From positions 1 to 33,931 of IMG/VR virus record IMGVR_UViG_3300032046_000119: 33,931 bases of DNA; one strand, given 5' to 3'. The DNA is from a virus. The stretch's first letter is position 1, and every line of letters begins with the position of its first letter. This document shows positions 27,342 to 33,931 of this stretch, one piece after another. The position numbers and the translations under genes are program-made. Under the pieces are notes generated by a model. The model did no database searches, was not told the origin of the DNA, and worked only from the letters and a program-made list of their open reading frames with translations.

Positions 27342-28070
27342 ATGGACGAACTAAAAATATTAGGACCAAGAGATTCTGGCCGTGGAATTCTTGTTGAGTA
27401 CGATGCAGGGTATATAGACCCAAATGAAAGAAGAAATTTATCTATGATTAGAGAAAATCGAGATATGTTGGACCATTCAAAACCATTTGAATTTTATGCT
27501 GTATTACAGAAATATAACACCCCTAACAGAAACGGAAGAATTTATCCTGAAAAGATTCTTAAAAGAGAATCCGAGAACTATAAAAAACTAATACAAAAAG
27601 GAACCGCCCTTTCTGAGTTAAACCACCCTGAATCATCTCTAATAGATTTAGATAGAGTATCTCACGCTATCACCGATATATGGTGGGAAGGACCTGTATT
27701 ATTAGGTAAATTAAAATTACTTACAAGTCCTGGTTTTCACGAAAGAGGTATTGTATCAACAAAAGGAGATTTGGCAGCAAACTATTTAAGACAAGGTGTG
27801 ACATTGGGTATATCTTCTCGTGGTGTTGGATCACTTAAAAAAGTTGGGGAACAAAACGAAGTACAAGATGATTTTGAATTAATTTGTTTTGACTTAGTAT
27901 CATCTCCGTCAACGCCAGGGGCTTATCTTTTTAAAGAACCAAACGAAAGATTGGGTTTTGAGGATAATCTTGATGAGGAGAAAAAAATGAATGCTGATAG
28001 ACATATTGGAGCAACTGGATCAAAATCGCTTGACTTAATGAATAGATTATCCGATTATTTAGATAAATAA
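27342..28070 (+). CDS. Prohead serine protease (T4 gp21-like)
   Basis: A 242-residue protease. Visible hallmarks: FYAVLQKYNTPNRNGRIYP, then SELNHPESSLIDLDRVSH with the catalytic His95, the nucleophile region TLGISSRGVGS (Ser158/159), and DFELICFDLVSSPSTPGAY. This order is the gp21/S78-type family; the enzyme sits inside the prohead, processes the scaffold, core and capsid proteins, and degrades itself. The C-terminal 30 residues are acidic and not conserved. It is followed at eight bases by a small gene, and then by the scaffold. Confidence 0.92.
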   Translation: MDELKILGPRDSGRGILVEYDAGYIDPNERRNLSMIRENRDMLDHSKPFEFYAVLQKYNTPNRNGRIYPEKILKRESENYKKLIQKGTALSELNHPESSLIDLDRVSHAITDIWWEGPVLLGKLKLLTSPGFHERGIVSTKGDLAANYLRQGVTLGISSRGVGSLKKVGEQNEVQDDFELICFDLVSSPSTPGAYLFKEPNERLGFEDNLDEEKKMNADRHIGATGSKSLDLMNRLSDYLDK

Positions 28071-28077
28071 AAAAATT

Positions 28078-28290
28078 ATGGAAGAAAAGTATTTTATCGC
28101 AAAAATCACAACTGACATGCCTGATGAGAATACAGGTAAAGTTAAAAAAATTAGAGAAGAAAAACTTGTAAAAGGTTATTCACCGACTGATGTAGAGGCA
28201 AAAGTCACAAAAGTTTATGAAAATTATTCTATGGATTGGAGGATCACTTCAATCGTCGAATCAAAAATTGATGAGGTTATAGAAAATTAA
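28078..28290 (+). CDS. DUF4494-like protein
   Basis: Seventy residues reading EEKYFIAKITTDMPDENTGK and KLVKGYSPTDVEAKVTKVY, with an ending SIVESKIDEVIEN. Strand, loop, strand and helix order and the 'sft-eAe' type segment fit the DUF4494 family, which is nearly restricted to Bacteroidota. This supports the host assignment. Function is unknown. It starts eight bases after the protease and ends before a terminator, so it is cotranscribed with the protease. Confidence 0.6.
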   Translation: MEEKYFIAKITTDMPDENTGKVKKIREEKLVKGYSPTDVEAKVTKVYENYSMDWRITSIVESKIDEVIEN

Positions 28291-28305
28291 AACTGAAAAA
28301 ATTAA

Positions 28306-28349
28306 ATAGAAAGGGAAGGGAACAAAAGTTCTTTTCCCTTTTTTTTTGT
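28306..28349 (+). terminator. Intrinsic terminator before the scaffold gene
   Basis: AAAGGGAA..AAC-AAAA-GTT..TTCCCTTT followed by T-run. Confidence 0.8.
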
Positions 28350-28389
28350 TTAAAAATGTCGCAATACGAATTTTTTTTAAAAAAGTGAA

Positions 28390-28396
28390 TATTTAT
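28390..28396 (+). promoter_or_regulatory. Candidate late promoter motif TATTTAT
   Basis: TATTTAT 19 bases before the scaffold ATG at 28416; since no other motif precedes the capsid gene, this promoter probably drives both. Confidence 0.55.
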
Positions 28397-28415
28397 TAGA
28401 AAACTAATTAAAAAA

Positions 28416-30167
28416 ATGAGTTATAACAAAAATGTAGTGGAAGACGCTCTTTTCCAAATCAAGAATTTGGAGGAGACACTTCAAGAGAACGCAAAAGGAA
28501 TACTTCAGTCAACGATGAGTGAAGAAATCAAACAATTGGTAAAAGAATCTCTTAGAGAACAAGATGAAGATGAGATTGAACCCTTAACACCAGACGCTGA
28601 AGAAACAGATATGGAAGACGACGAAATGGCAATGGACGACGACGACGAAATGGAAGATGATGAATTTGACATGGAAGACGACGAAATGGCTATGGATGAC
28701 GATGAAATGGATGACGAGGAAGATGAAATGGATGATGAAACCATTGACATGACAGACGCATCTGATTCTGAAGTTCTTAGAGTTTTTAAAGCAATGGGCG
28801 ACGAAGATGGAATTATCGTAAAAAAAGAAGGTGGAAACATTCACCTTACAGATGGCGAAGACGAGTACATGATACATTTAGGTGAATCTGAACTTGGTAT
28901 GGAAACAAATGACTCATCCTATGATGGATTATCGGAAGATGATGAATTGTATACTGGTCCATATTCCAATAAGGACATGGAAGGAGCTATCTATGAAATT
29001 GAAATGGATGATGAGGACGATGATTTCTCATTAGAAGACGATGATGATGATTTTTCAATAGAAGACGAAGATGAAATGGGATTTGAAACTCCTGTGAGAG
29101 ATGCGATCAGATCTCATAAAGGTAGATTTGAAACACCTATGAGAGATAGATTAAGATCTCGTATGGAAGATAACATGGGAGATGACATGGAAGATATATT
29201 CAGATCTCGTAGACAAAGAGACTATGAAGATGACATGGCAGAAGGTGTTGATCCTGAAATGGAAGAAATGTATGGCGGAAACAAACATGATTTTAAAAGA
29301 AGTAATGGTCATAAAATGGGTGATGTTGATGGACATTACAAAGACTATGAAATGGAAGAAATGCATGACGGAAACGAACATAACTATGAAATGGAAGAAG
29401 ACATGGAATCAGATTCAGTGGATTTAGACACAGTAATGGAAGCTATCAAAAAAACACTTAAAGCAAAAGGAGTCGGAATTGGTAAAGGACCTAAATTCGC
29501 ATACGACAAAAAACCTAATATGGGCGGCGGATTTGATCAAAAAAGAAAAGAAGCTTTCGGTAAAGGTACAAAAGCGATGGGAACAGGGAAAGCCAAGTTT
29601 GAATATAAAGAAGGTGAAAACATGGAAAAAGGATCTATGAAAAAAGTTGAGACCAAAGAAGCGTCAAGAACTTATGGTAATGGATCTAAAGATGGTAGTC
29701 GTGGCTTGAGAAAAGCGAGAACAAACAACAGAAATTTTGAATATAATCCATTCAAAATTTCCGAAAGTACAAACCAAGAAGTTCAATTGTTAAGAGAGAA
29801 AAATGAAGAATACAAAAAAGCTCTTGATATTTTTAGAATTAAATTGAATGAGGTTGCTGTTTTCAATTCAAATTTAGCTTACGCAACACGATTGTTCACC
29901 GAACACTCAACGACAAAACAAGAAAAAATAAATGTTCTTAGAAGATTTGATAATGTTGAATCTTTGAAAGAATCAAAAAGTCTGTACAGAGCTATAAAAT
30001 CTGAATTAAATTCAGGTGGTTCTTCATCAGAACAAAAAATAACCGAATCAATTGAAAGAACTGTTAATAGATCTGTTGAGTCAGGTTCAGCAGCTAATTT
30101 GATTGAATCAAAAACTTACGAAAATCCTCAATTCTTAAGAATGAAAGATTTAATGAGTAAATTATAA
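28416..30167 (+). CDS. Acidic prohead scaffold protein (T4 gp22-like)
   Basis: A 583-residue protein. The N-terminal helix (SYNKNVVEDALFQIKNLEE) is followed by a highly acidic region (MEDDEMAMDDDDEMEDDE and similar, about 60-115, and another at about 200-220), two similar ETPxRDxxRS segments (225-250), and a C-terminal coiled region (about 455-525: EVQLLREKNEEYKKALDIF; VAVFNSNLAYATRLFTEHS) that matches the conserved part of gp22-type scaffolds. It would form the prohead core around which the capsid assembles and then be cut up. The expanded acidic centre is longer than in T4 gp22 (269 residues). The position between protease and capsid supports the assignment. Confidence 0.82.
   Translation: MSYNKNVVEDALFQIKNLEETLQENAKGILQSTMSEEIKQLVKESLREQDEDEIEPLTPDAEETDMEDDEMAMDDDDEMEDDEFDMEDDEMAMDDDEMDDEEDEMDDETIDMTDASDSEVLRVFKAMGDEDGIIVKKEGGNIHLTDGEDEYMIHLGESELGMETNDSSYDGLSEDDELYTGPYSNKDMEGAIYEIEMDDEDDDFSLEDDDDDFSIEDEDEMGFETPVRDAIRSHKGRFETPMRDRLRSRMEDNMGDDMEDIFRSRRQRDYEDDMAEGVDPEMEEMYGGNKHDFKRSNGHKMGDVDGHYKDYEMEEMHDGNEHNYEMEEDMESDSVDLDTVMEAIKKTLKAKGVGIGKGPKFAYDKKPNMGGGFDQKRKEAFGKGTKAMGTGKAKFEYKEGENMEKGSMKKVETKEASRTYGNGSKDGSRGLRKARTNNRNFEYNPFKISESTNQEVQLLREKNEEYKKALDIFRIKLNEVAVFNSNLAYATRLFTEHSTTKQEKINVLRRFDNVESLKESKSLYRAIKSELNSGGSSSEQKITESIERTVNRSVESGSAANLIESKTYENPQFLRMKDLMSKL
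28611..28740 (+). repeat. Acidic in-frame repeats (GACGACGAAATGG)
   Basis: Short, imperfect GAxGACGAAATGG units encode the DDEM/EDDEMA repeats of the scaffold. Long antisense frames here are shadows of this repeat. Confidence 0.8.
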
Positions 30168-30203
30168 ATAAAAATAAACTAAAAAAAATAAAAAACCAAA
30201 AAA

Positions 30204-32120
30204 ATGGGAGCATTATTAGAATCAGGTCTTGTTGGTAATATTGGGTTAAAACACCTTAAAGTTATCAAAGAAGACACAATTAACAAATGGGACAAGTTAG
30301 GCTTCTTAGAAGGTCTAAAAGGTCACTTAAAAGAAAATGTGGCACAATTATATGAGAATCAAGCGTCACACCTTATAAACGAAGCAACTTCTGACGGATC
30401 TTCTAACGGAGCATTCGAAACTGTTGTCTTCCCTATCGTGAGAAGAGTATTCTCTAAATTGTTGGCTAACGACATCGTATCTGTACAAGCAATGAACTTA
30501 CCTATCGGTAAATTGTTCTTCTTTGTACCTCGTATTCAAGGATACCAAAACGCATCATCTTATGACGCTAATGGCTACCCTCAAACAGGAGTAGCAGATG
30601 CAGGTGGAGTACACCAAGCACCTTACGGAGCACCTAATGGGCCAACTGACACAAACGCTGGATACCCAGGAGGTACCGCACCTAACTATCCTTACAAAAA
30701 AGATCTTTACGATTTATTCTACGAAGGAAATGAGGCAGGTTTAGATCCTCCAGGATTGTTTGATTACTCTAAAGGTAAATGGACTGCAGTTACCGCTAAC
30801 ACAGCTGTACAAGTATGGGCTGGTAGTAGCTTAGTTGACGCACCTTTAACGGCGTACTCAGGAAACACAAGAAAAGTTGTTATGAAACTTTGTGGATTTA
30901 ACAACTCAGGAGCAGGAAAACTTATTGGACCAGACGGTAACGAAATGGATACTGAATCTTTCCTTTCTGACTTAAGAATCTACGGAACTTCAATTATTTC
31001 TGCGAATACAACACCATGTAATGTATTAACTGCAACTACAGGAGGTCTAACAGTTTTTGTTCCTTTATTATTTAGAGTTGTAACTCAAATATATGGTAAA
31101 GGTATCGTTGCTTACGGACAAAACACAAACACAGTATTTAACAACAATGGTACATACCCTAACGACCCAACTAACGGTGGTAACGGTGGTAACTATAACG
31201 ATATCTGTGATAATAACGGATGTATTTACTTAGAGGTAGATTTATCTTGTCCTGTATGTGCTGATTGTGATGCAACATCACTTGACGGATACACAGGTAC
31301 TACAATCTACTCAGGTACTTCTGGTACTTCATTCATCGCTTGGTATAGAAGATATGCTAACCTTGAGTTTGAAGATCAAATTGGTGAGGTTTCTTTTGAC
31401 CTTGAGTCAGTAACAGTTTCTGTTACAGAAAGAAAACTAAGAGCACAATGGTCTCCTGAATTAGCTCAAGATGTTGCGGCATTCCATAACATTGACGCTG
31501 AAGCTGAGTTAACTGCATTGTTATCTGAGCAAGTAGCAGCTGAGATCGATCGTGAGATCCTTCGTGACTTGAGAAAAGGAGCGGCTTGGCAATTACGATG
31601 GGATTACAACGGATGGAGAAGAATTTCTCAAACAACATCTTACACTCAGAAAGATTGGAACCAAACTTTGATTACAGCAATCAATCAATTGTCGGCACAA
31701 ATCCACAAGTCAACTCTTCGTGGTGGTGCTAACTGGATCGTTGTTTCATCTGAGGTTTCTGCAATCTTTGACGATTTAGAATACTTCCATGTATCTAACG
31801 CGGCTCCTGACCAAGATCAGTACAATATGGGTATTGAAAGAGTTGGTACATTATCAGGTAGATACCAAGTTTATCGTGATCCTTACTTCCCAGCAAACCA
31901 AGTTTTGATTGGACACAAAGGAACATCATTGTTAGACACAGGTTACATCTACGCACCGTATGTACCTCTACAATTAACACCTACAATGTACAATCCGTTC
32001 AACTTTACTCCGATCAAAGGAATAATGACGAGATACGCAAAAAAGATGGTAAATAACCGGTTTTACGGAAGAATTACTGTAGATGGTGTTAGAACATTCG
32101 ATTTAAGAGAATTGAGATAA
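30204..32120 (+). CDS. Major capsid protein (T4 gp23-like)
   Basis: A 638-residue capsid protein, longer than T4 gp23 (521). The N-terminal 60 residues are a helical propeptide; SHLINE/ATSDG (Glu60/Ala61) is a good prohead protease site, like LTE/AE in T4. After it come VRRVFSKLLANDIVSVQAMN and GKLFFFVPRIQG, the conserved start of the gp23 fold. A large insertion follows with PYGAPNGPTDTNAGYPGGTA and a Cys-rich loop (LSCPVCADCDAT, about 349-360). The C-terminal half has WYRRYANLEFEDQIGEVSFD and KLRAQWSPELAQDVAAFHNI, then LTALLSEQVAAEIDREIL, and WIVVSSEVSAIFDDL..FHVSN, all typical. Codon use is richer in GC-ended, optimal codons than its neighbours, as expected for a highly expressed gene. No Shine-Dalgarno. 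Confidence 0.95.
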   Translation: MGALLESGLVGNIGLKHLKVIKEDTINKWDKLGFLEGLKGHLKENVAQLYENQASHLINEATSDGSSNGAFETVVFPIVRRVFSKLLANDIVSVQAMNLPIGKLFFFVPRIQGYQNASSYDANGYPQTGVADAGGVHQAPYGAPNGPTDTNAGYPGGTAPNYPYKKDLYDLFYEGNEAGLDPPGLFDYSKGKWTAVTANTAVQVWAGSSLVDAPLTAYSGNTRKVVMKLCGFNNSGAGKLIGPDGNEMDTESFLSDLRIYGTSIISANTTPCNVLTATTGGLTVFVPLLFRVVTQIYGKGIVAYGQNTNTVFNNNGTYPNDPTNGGNGGNYNDICDNNGCIYLEVDLSCPVCADCDATSLDGYTGTTIYSGTSGTSFIAWYRRYANLEFEDQIGEVSFDLESVTVSVTERKLRAQWSPELAQDVAAFHNIDAEAELTALLSEQVAAEIDREILRDLRKGAAWQLRWDYNGWRRISQTTSYTQKDWNQTLITAINQLSAQIHKSTLRGGANWIVVSSEVSAIFDDLEYFHVSNAAPDQDQYNMGIERVGTLSGRYQVYRDPYFPANQVLIGHKGTSLLDTGYIYAPYVPLQLTPTMYNPFNFTPIKGIMTRYAKKMVNNRFYGRITVDGVRTFDLRELR

Positions 32121-32143
32121 TCAAAATCTTAAAGAATAACACT

Positions 32144-32172
32144 AAAAGGGACAATTTATTGTCCCTTTTTTT
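32144..32172 (+). terminator. Capsid gene terminator
   Basis: AAAAGGGACAA-TTTA-TTGTCCCTTTT with T-run. Confidence 0.88.
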
Positions 32173-32213
32173 ATGCCCCACATTAACTATATGTTTTTTG
32201 GTCAAATAGGTTA

Positions 32214-32220
32214 TATTTAT
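32214..32220 (+). promoter_or_regulatory. Candidate late promoter motif TATTTAT
   Basis: TATTTAT six bases before the ATG at 32227, directly after the capsid terminator. Confidence 0.5.
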
Positions 32221-32226
32221 ATGTAT

Positions 32227-32907
32227 ATGAAAAAAATAGAATTAACAGAGTCACAAATAAGTGAAATTATAAAATTATATACTGAAGATTTATTGGGTTC
32301 CCCCACTATTAGCGAAAAATTAAAAATACATAAAACAATTGTTTTAAATACATTAAGAAGTAATGGTATTATTCTTGGTTCATCAGGTAGAAGAAATATT
32401 GGTGGTAAAAAAATTTCTGATAAAAAATGGAGAGAAAAAAATAAAGAATCGGTAAAAGAATATGTTAAGAGTTGGTATGAACAAAACAAAGAACATCGTA
32501 AAGAATATCTTAAAGAATACCGTAAAAAAAATATAGATAACATTAGAAAAACCAAACGAGATTACGAAAGAAATCGTAAATCGAGAGACCCCCTCTATAA
32601 ACTAATCAGTAATTTCAGAACCGCAATATATCAGGTATTAAAAGAAAGTAATGTTGAAAAAAACAAACACTATTTTGATATCCTACAATACACACCTGAA
32701 CAACTAATATCACATTTAGAAAATAAATTTACAGATAAAATGTCTTGGGATAACTACGGTGATTGGCATGTGGACCATAAATTACCAATAACTCATTATA
32801 ATATTCAAGAAATGGGAGATAGTGAATTTATGAAATGTTGGTCATTAGATAATTTACAACCTATGTGGGGTGTTGATAATATTAAAAAATCAAATAAATT
32901 ATTTTAA
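32227..32907 (+). CDS. HNH homing endonuclease
   Basis: A 226-residue free-standing endonuclease. Start at 32227 (MKKIELTESQISEIIK): a TATTTAT motif ends six bases before, and upstream in-frame starts lie inside or before it. N-terminus: a helix-turn-helix-like segment (PTISEKLKIHKTIVLNTLRS) that may recognise DNA. Middle: basic, tandem Lys/Arg/Tyr-rich helices (KEYVKSWYEQNKEHRKEYLK), a nucleic-acid-binding stretch. C-terminus: HNH nuclease WDNYGDWHVDHKLPITHYN and NLQPMWGVDNIKKSNKL. Such genes insert next to conserved phage genes and move by cutting lacking alleles; here it follows the capsid gene. Three bases separate its stop from the T-rich end; its 3' end overlaps the next minus-strand gene by nine bases. 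Confidence 0.85.
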   Translation: MKKIELTESQISEIIKLYTEDLLGSPTISEKLKIHKTIVLNTLRSNGIILGSSGRRNIGGKKISDKKWREKNKESVKEYVKSWYEQNKEHRKEYLKEYRKKNIDNIRKTKRDYERNRKSRDPLYKLISNFRTAIYQVLKESNVEKNKHYFDILQYTPEQLISHLENKFTDKMSWDNYGDWHVDHKLPITHYNIQEMGDSEFMKCWSLDNLQPMWGVDNIKKSNKLF

Positions 32908-33114
32908 TAAAGTTCTAATTGCTTTAGAAATAACTTCAGTTTCACCAATACTATAACAACCTTTTTGATGAGCGGATTTAACTGACTCAATTAAATAAAA
33001 AAGTGAGTGATCATTATCCATCGTTGATAGTATTATTTCAAGGTGTTCTTCACTTAGTAGATCGATAGTCCCAAATAAATTACCATAGTTTGTATTTTCC
33101 TGTTCCATATTCAT
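32899..33114 (-). CDS. Small acidic protein, 71 residues, unknown
   Basis: Starts MNMEQENTNYGNLFGTIDLL at 33114; an upstream extension with ten residues is disfavoured because it would cover the promoter region. Helical, acidic, without known motifs (SEEHLEIILSTMDNDHSLFY). It is convergent with the HNH gene and overlaps its end by nine bases, and divergent from the gene at 33145. No clear TATTTAT or TAnnTTTG box is present on its strand. Confidence 0.55.
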   Translation of the reverse strand: MNMEQENTNYGNLFGTIDLLSEEHLEIILSTMDNDHSLFYLIESVKSAHQKGCYSIGETEVISKAIRTLLK

Positions 33115-33124
33115 AATAATAAGA

Positions 33125-33131
33125 TATTTAT
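33125..33131 (+). promoter_or_regulatory. Candidate late promoter motif TATTTAT
   Basis: TATTTAT 13 bases before the ATG at 33145. Confidence 0.5.
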
Positions 33132-33144
33132 AAAATATAATCAA

Positions 33145-33912
33145 ATGAAAAATTTAGATAGAATCATAAAAAATATAATTAGAGAAGCTACCGGAGACAG
33201 TAGTGGATCTAGAGGTACTTATATATTACCAATGCAACCAGGACTTAGACCATGGAGTGGAACTTCATTAGGTCCTTATACAAAATCTGTTTCTAAATAT
33301 GATAGCCCACTTTTGGCGTATGATAGTTATGATGGATCTATGGATGAAAGATTGGATCAGATAAAAAAAATAGAATCCACCGCAAAAAAAATTACAAATT
33401 ATATTAAAAAACATCCTTCATCAACATTTTCAGATGATGATGGTAATGTGGTTAATCCATTTATGTCTAAGGAAGGTTTGCCAAGTTTTAAAGAAAAAAT
33501 GGAACCATTCACAGAAAAGGTACCATTTAATGAATGGGTTGAGGTTTCAGATAATGGAATATTAAATGAGGATCTTGCCGTTTGGTTTGGTAAAAAGAAG
33601 AAACCTAAGGGGTCTTCTCAACCAAAAGGTCCTTGGGTTAACATTTGTAGTAAAGTTGACGGTAAACACCCTCCCTGTGGACGACAAGATACTTCTAAAG
33701 GTTCATATCCTAAATGTAGGGCGGCTGGAGTTGCTGGTAAAATGAGTGATTCACAAAAAAAATCTGCATGTCAACAAAAAAGAACCGCTGAGAAAAAAGA
33801 TACTCAAACAGGAAAAGGTCAAAAACCAATAATGACATCATATAAAACAAAAAAGGAATCCGTAGATTCCTTAGTTAATAATATTTTAATCGAAATTAGA
33901 AACTCGGTCTAA
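33145..33912 (+). CDS. Cys-rich C-terminal (DUF5872-like) protein
   Basis: A 255-residue protein. The N-terminus (MKNLDRIIKNIIREATGDSS) is a short amphipathic helix ending in IIREA, like a capsid-targeting peptide with a cleavage site after Glu. A Lys-rich hinge (GKKKKPKGSSQPKGPW) leads to a compact domain with WVNICSKVDGKHPPCGRQD and YPKCRAAGVAGKMS, then CQQKRTAEKK: the order Cys, Cys-Gly-Arg, Cys-Arg and Cys-Gln-Gln resembles DUF5872-type domains seen in large viruses and phages. These Cys may bind zinc or nucleic acid. The C-terminus is another helix (SVDSLVNNILIEIRNSV). TATTTAT at 13 bases upstream. Probably a virion or internal protein. Confidence 0.6.
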   Translation: MKNLDRIIKNIIREATGDSSGSRGTYILPMQPGLRPWSGTSLGPYTKSVSKYDSPLLAYDSYDGSMDERLDQIKKIESTAKKITNYIKKHPSSTFSDDDGNVVNPFMSKEGLPSFKEKMEPFTEKVPFNEWVEVSDNGILNEDLAVWFGKKKKPKGSSQPKGPWVNICSKVDGKHPPCGRQDTSKGSYPKCRAAGVAGKMSDSQKKSACQQKRTAEKKDTQTGKGQKPIMTSYKTKKESVDSLVNNILIEIRNSV

Positions 33913-33931
33913 GATATTGTGTAGAGAGTTA

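Noticed and set aside
28505-28877. Two long minus-strand frames opposite the scaffold
   Set aside because: Ser/Ile- or His/Phe-rich products caused by the GAC/GAA repeats of the acidic scaffold; no signals.
1-33931. CRISPR array
   Set aside because: No set of regularly spaced direct repeats; the repeats seen are in-frame coding repeats.
1-33931. Stop-codon reassignment, as in some large gut phages
   Set aside because: TAA, TAG and TGA all end genes cleanly, and no gene is broken by one of them.

Overview
The window reads as part of a large T4-like (myovirus-type) tailed phage of a Bacteroidota host. The phage assignment rests on a T4-style head module on the + strand: large terminase, portal, prohead-core candidate, prohead protease, acidic scaffold and gp23-like major capsid protein, in T4 order. 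The host assignment is an inference from many promoters of the Bacteroidota type (TTTG, 19-20 nt, TAnnTTTG), an A+T-rich genome with almost no Shine-Dalgarno sequences, and a DUF4494-like protein. DnaK, a ClpC-like unfoldase, tmRNA, ribosomal protein bS21 and many tRNAs fit a big genome.

Layout. 1-1,920: archaemetzincin-like protease, a small holin-like gene on the minus strand, a papain-like cysteine peptidase candidate and a mini-ORF. 1,938-4,386: tRNA region with nine clear tRNAs (Trp, Cys, Leu, His, Ile, initiator-like fMet, Glu, Asp, Met), one tRNA-like gene with a large insertion, several structured RNA spacers and small early genes. 4,402-9,612: small membrane proteins, an OmpA-like-domain protein, a lipoprotein, a second holin-like paralogue, a GAF-like membrane protein and a two-domain peptidoglycan hydrolase. 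9,641-11,126: an RNA-only block with an ~890-nt highly structured RNA (GOLLD/ROOL-type candidate) and, on the opposite strand, a tmRNA gene. 11,165-17,437: an unknown protein, an M20 peptidase, a ClpC-like AAA+ unfoldase lacking its N-domain, and a divergent DnaK. 17,503-32,120: small genes, nucleotidyltransferase-like protein, acidic protein, terminase, portal, core, bS21 (minus strand), protease, scaffold and capsid. 32,227-end: an HNH homing endonuclease, a small minus-strand gene and a Cys-rich DUF5872-like protein.

Two promoter classes can be read. Early-type TAnnTTTG boxes often end exactly 4 nt before the ATG, which predicts leaderless mRNAs. A second motif, TATTTAT, precedes most structural and lysis genes, also often 4-6 nt before the ATG; it is the likely late promoter.

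The most interesting theme is translation and protein quality control. The phage carries an initiator-type tRNA, bS21 without a Shine-Dalgarno, tmRNA with an atypical tag, other tRNAs, a giant structured RNA, DnaK and an N-domain-less ClpC that keeps its ClpP-docking VGF loop. A perfect inverted repeat lies between the divergent clpC-like and dnaK genes. How these parts work together is inference; the sequence shows only that they are present.
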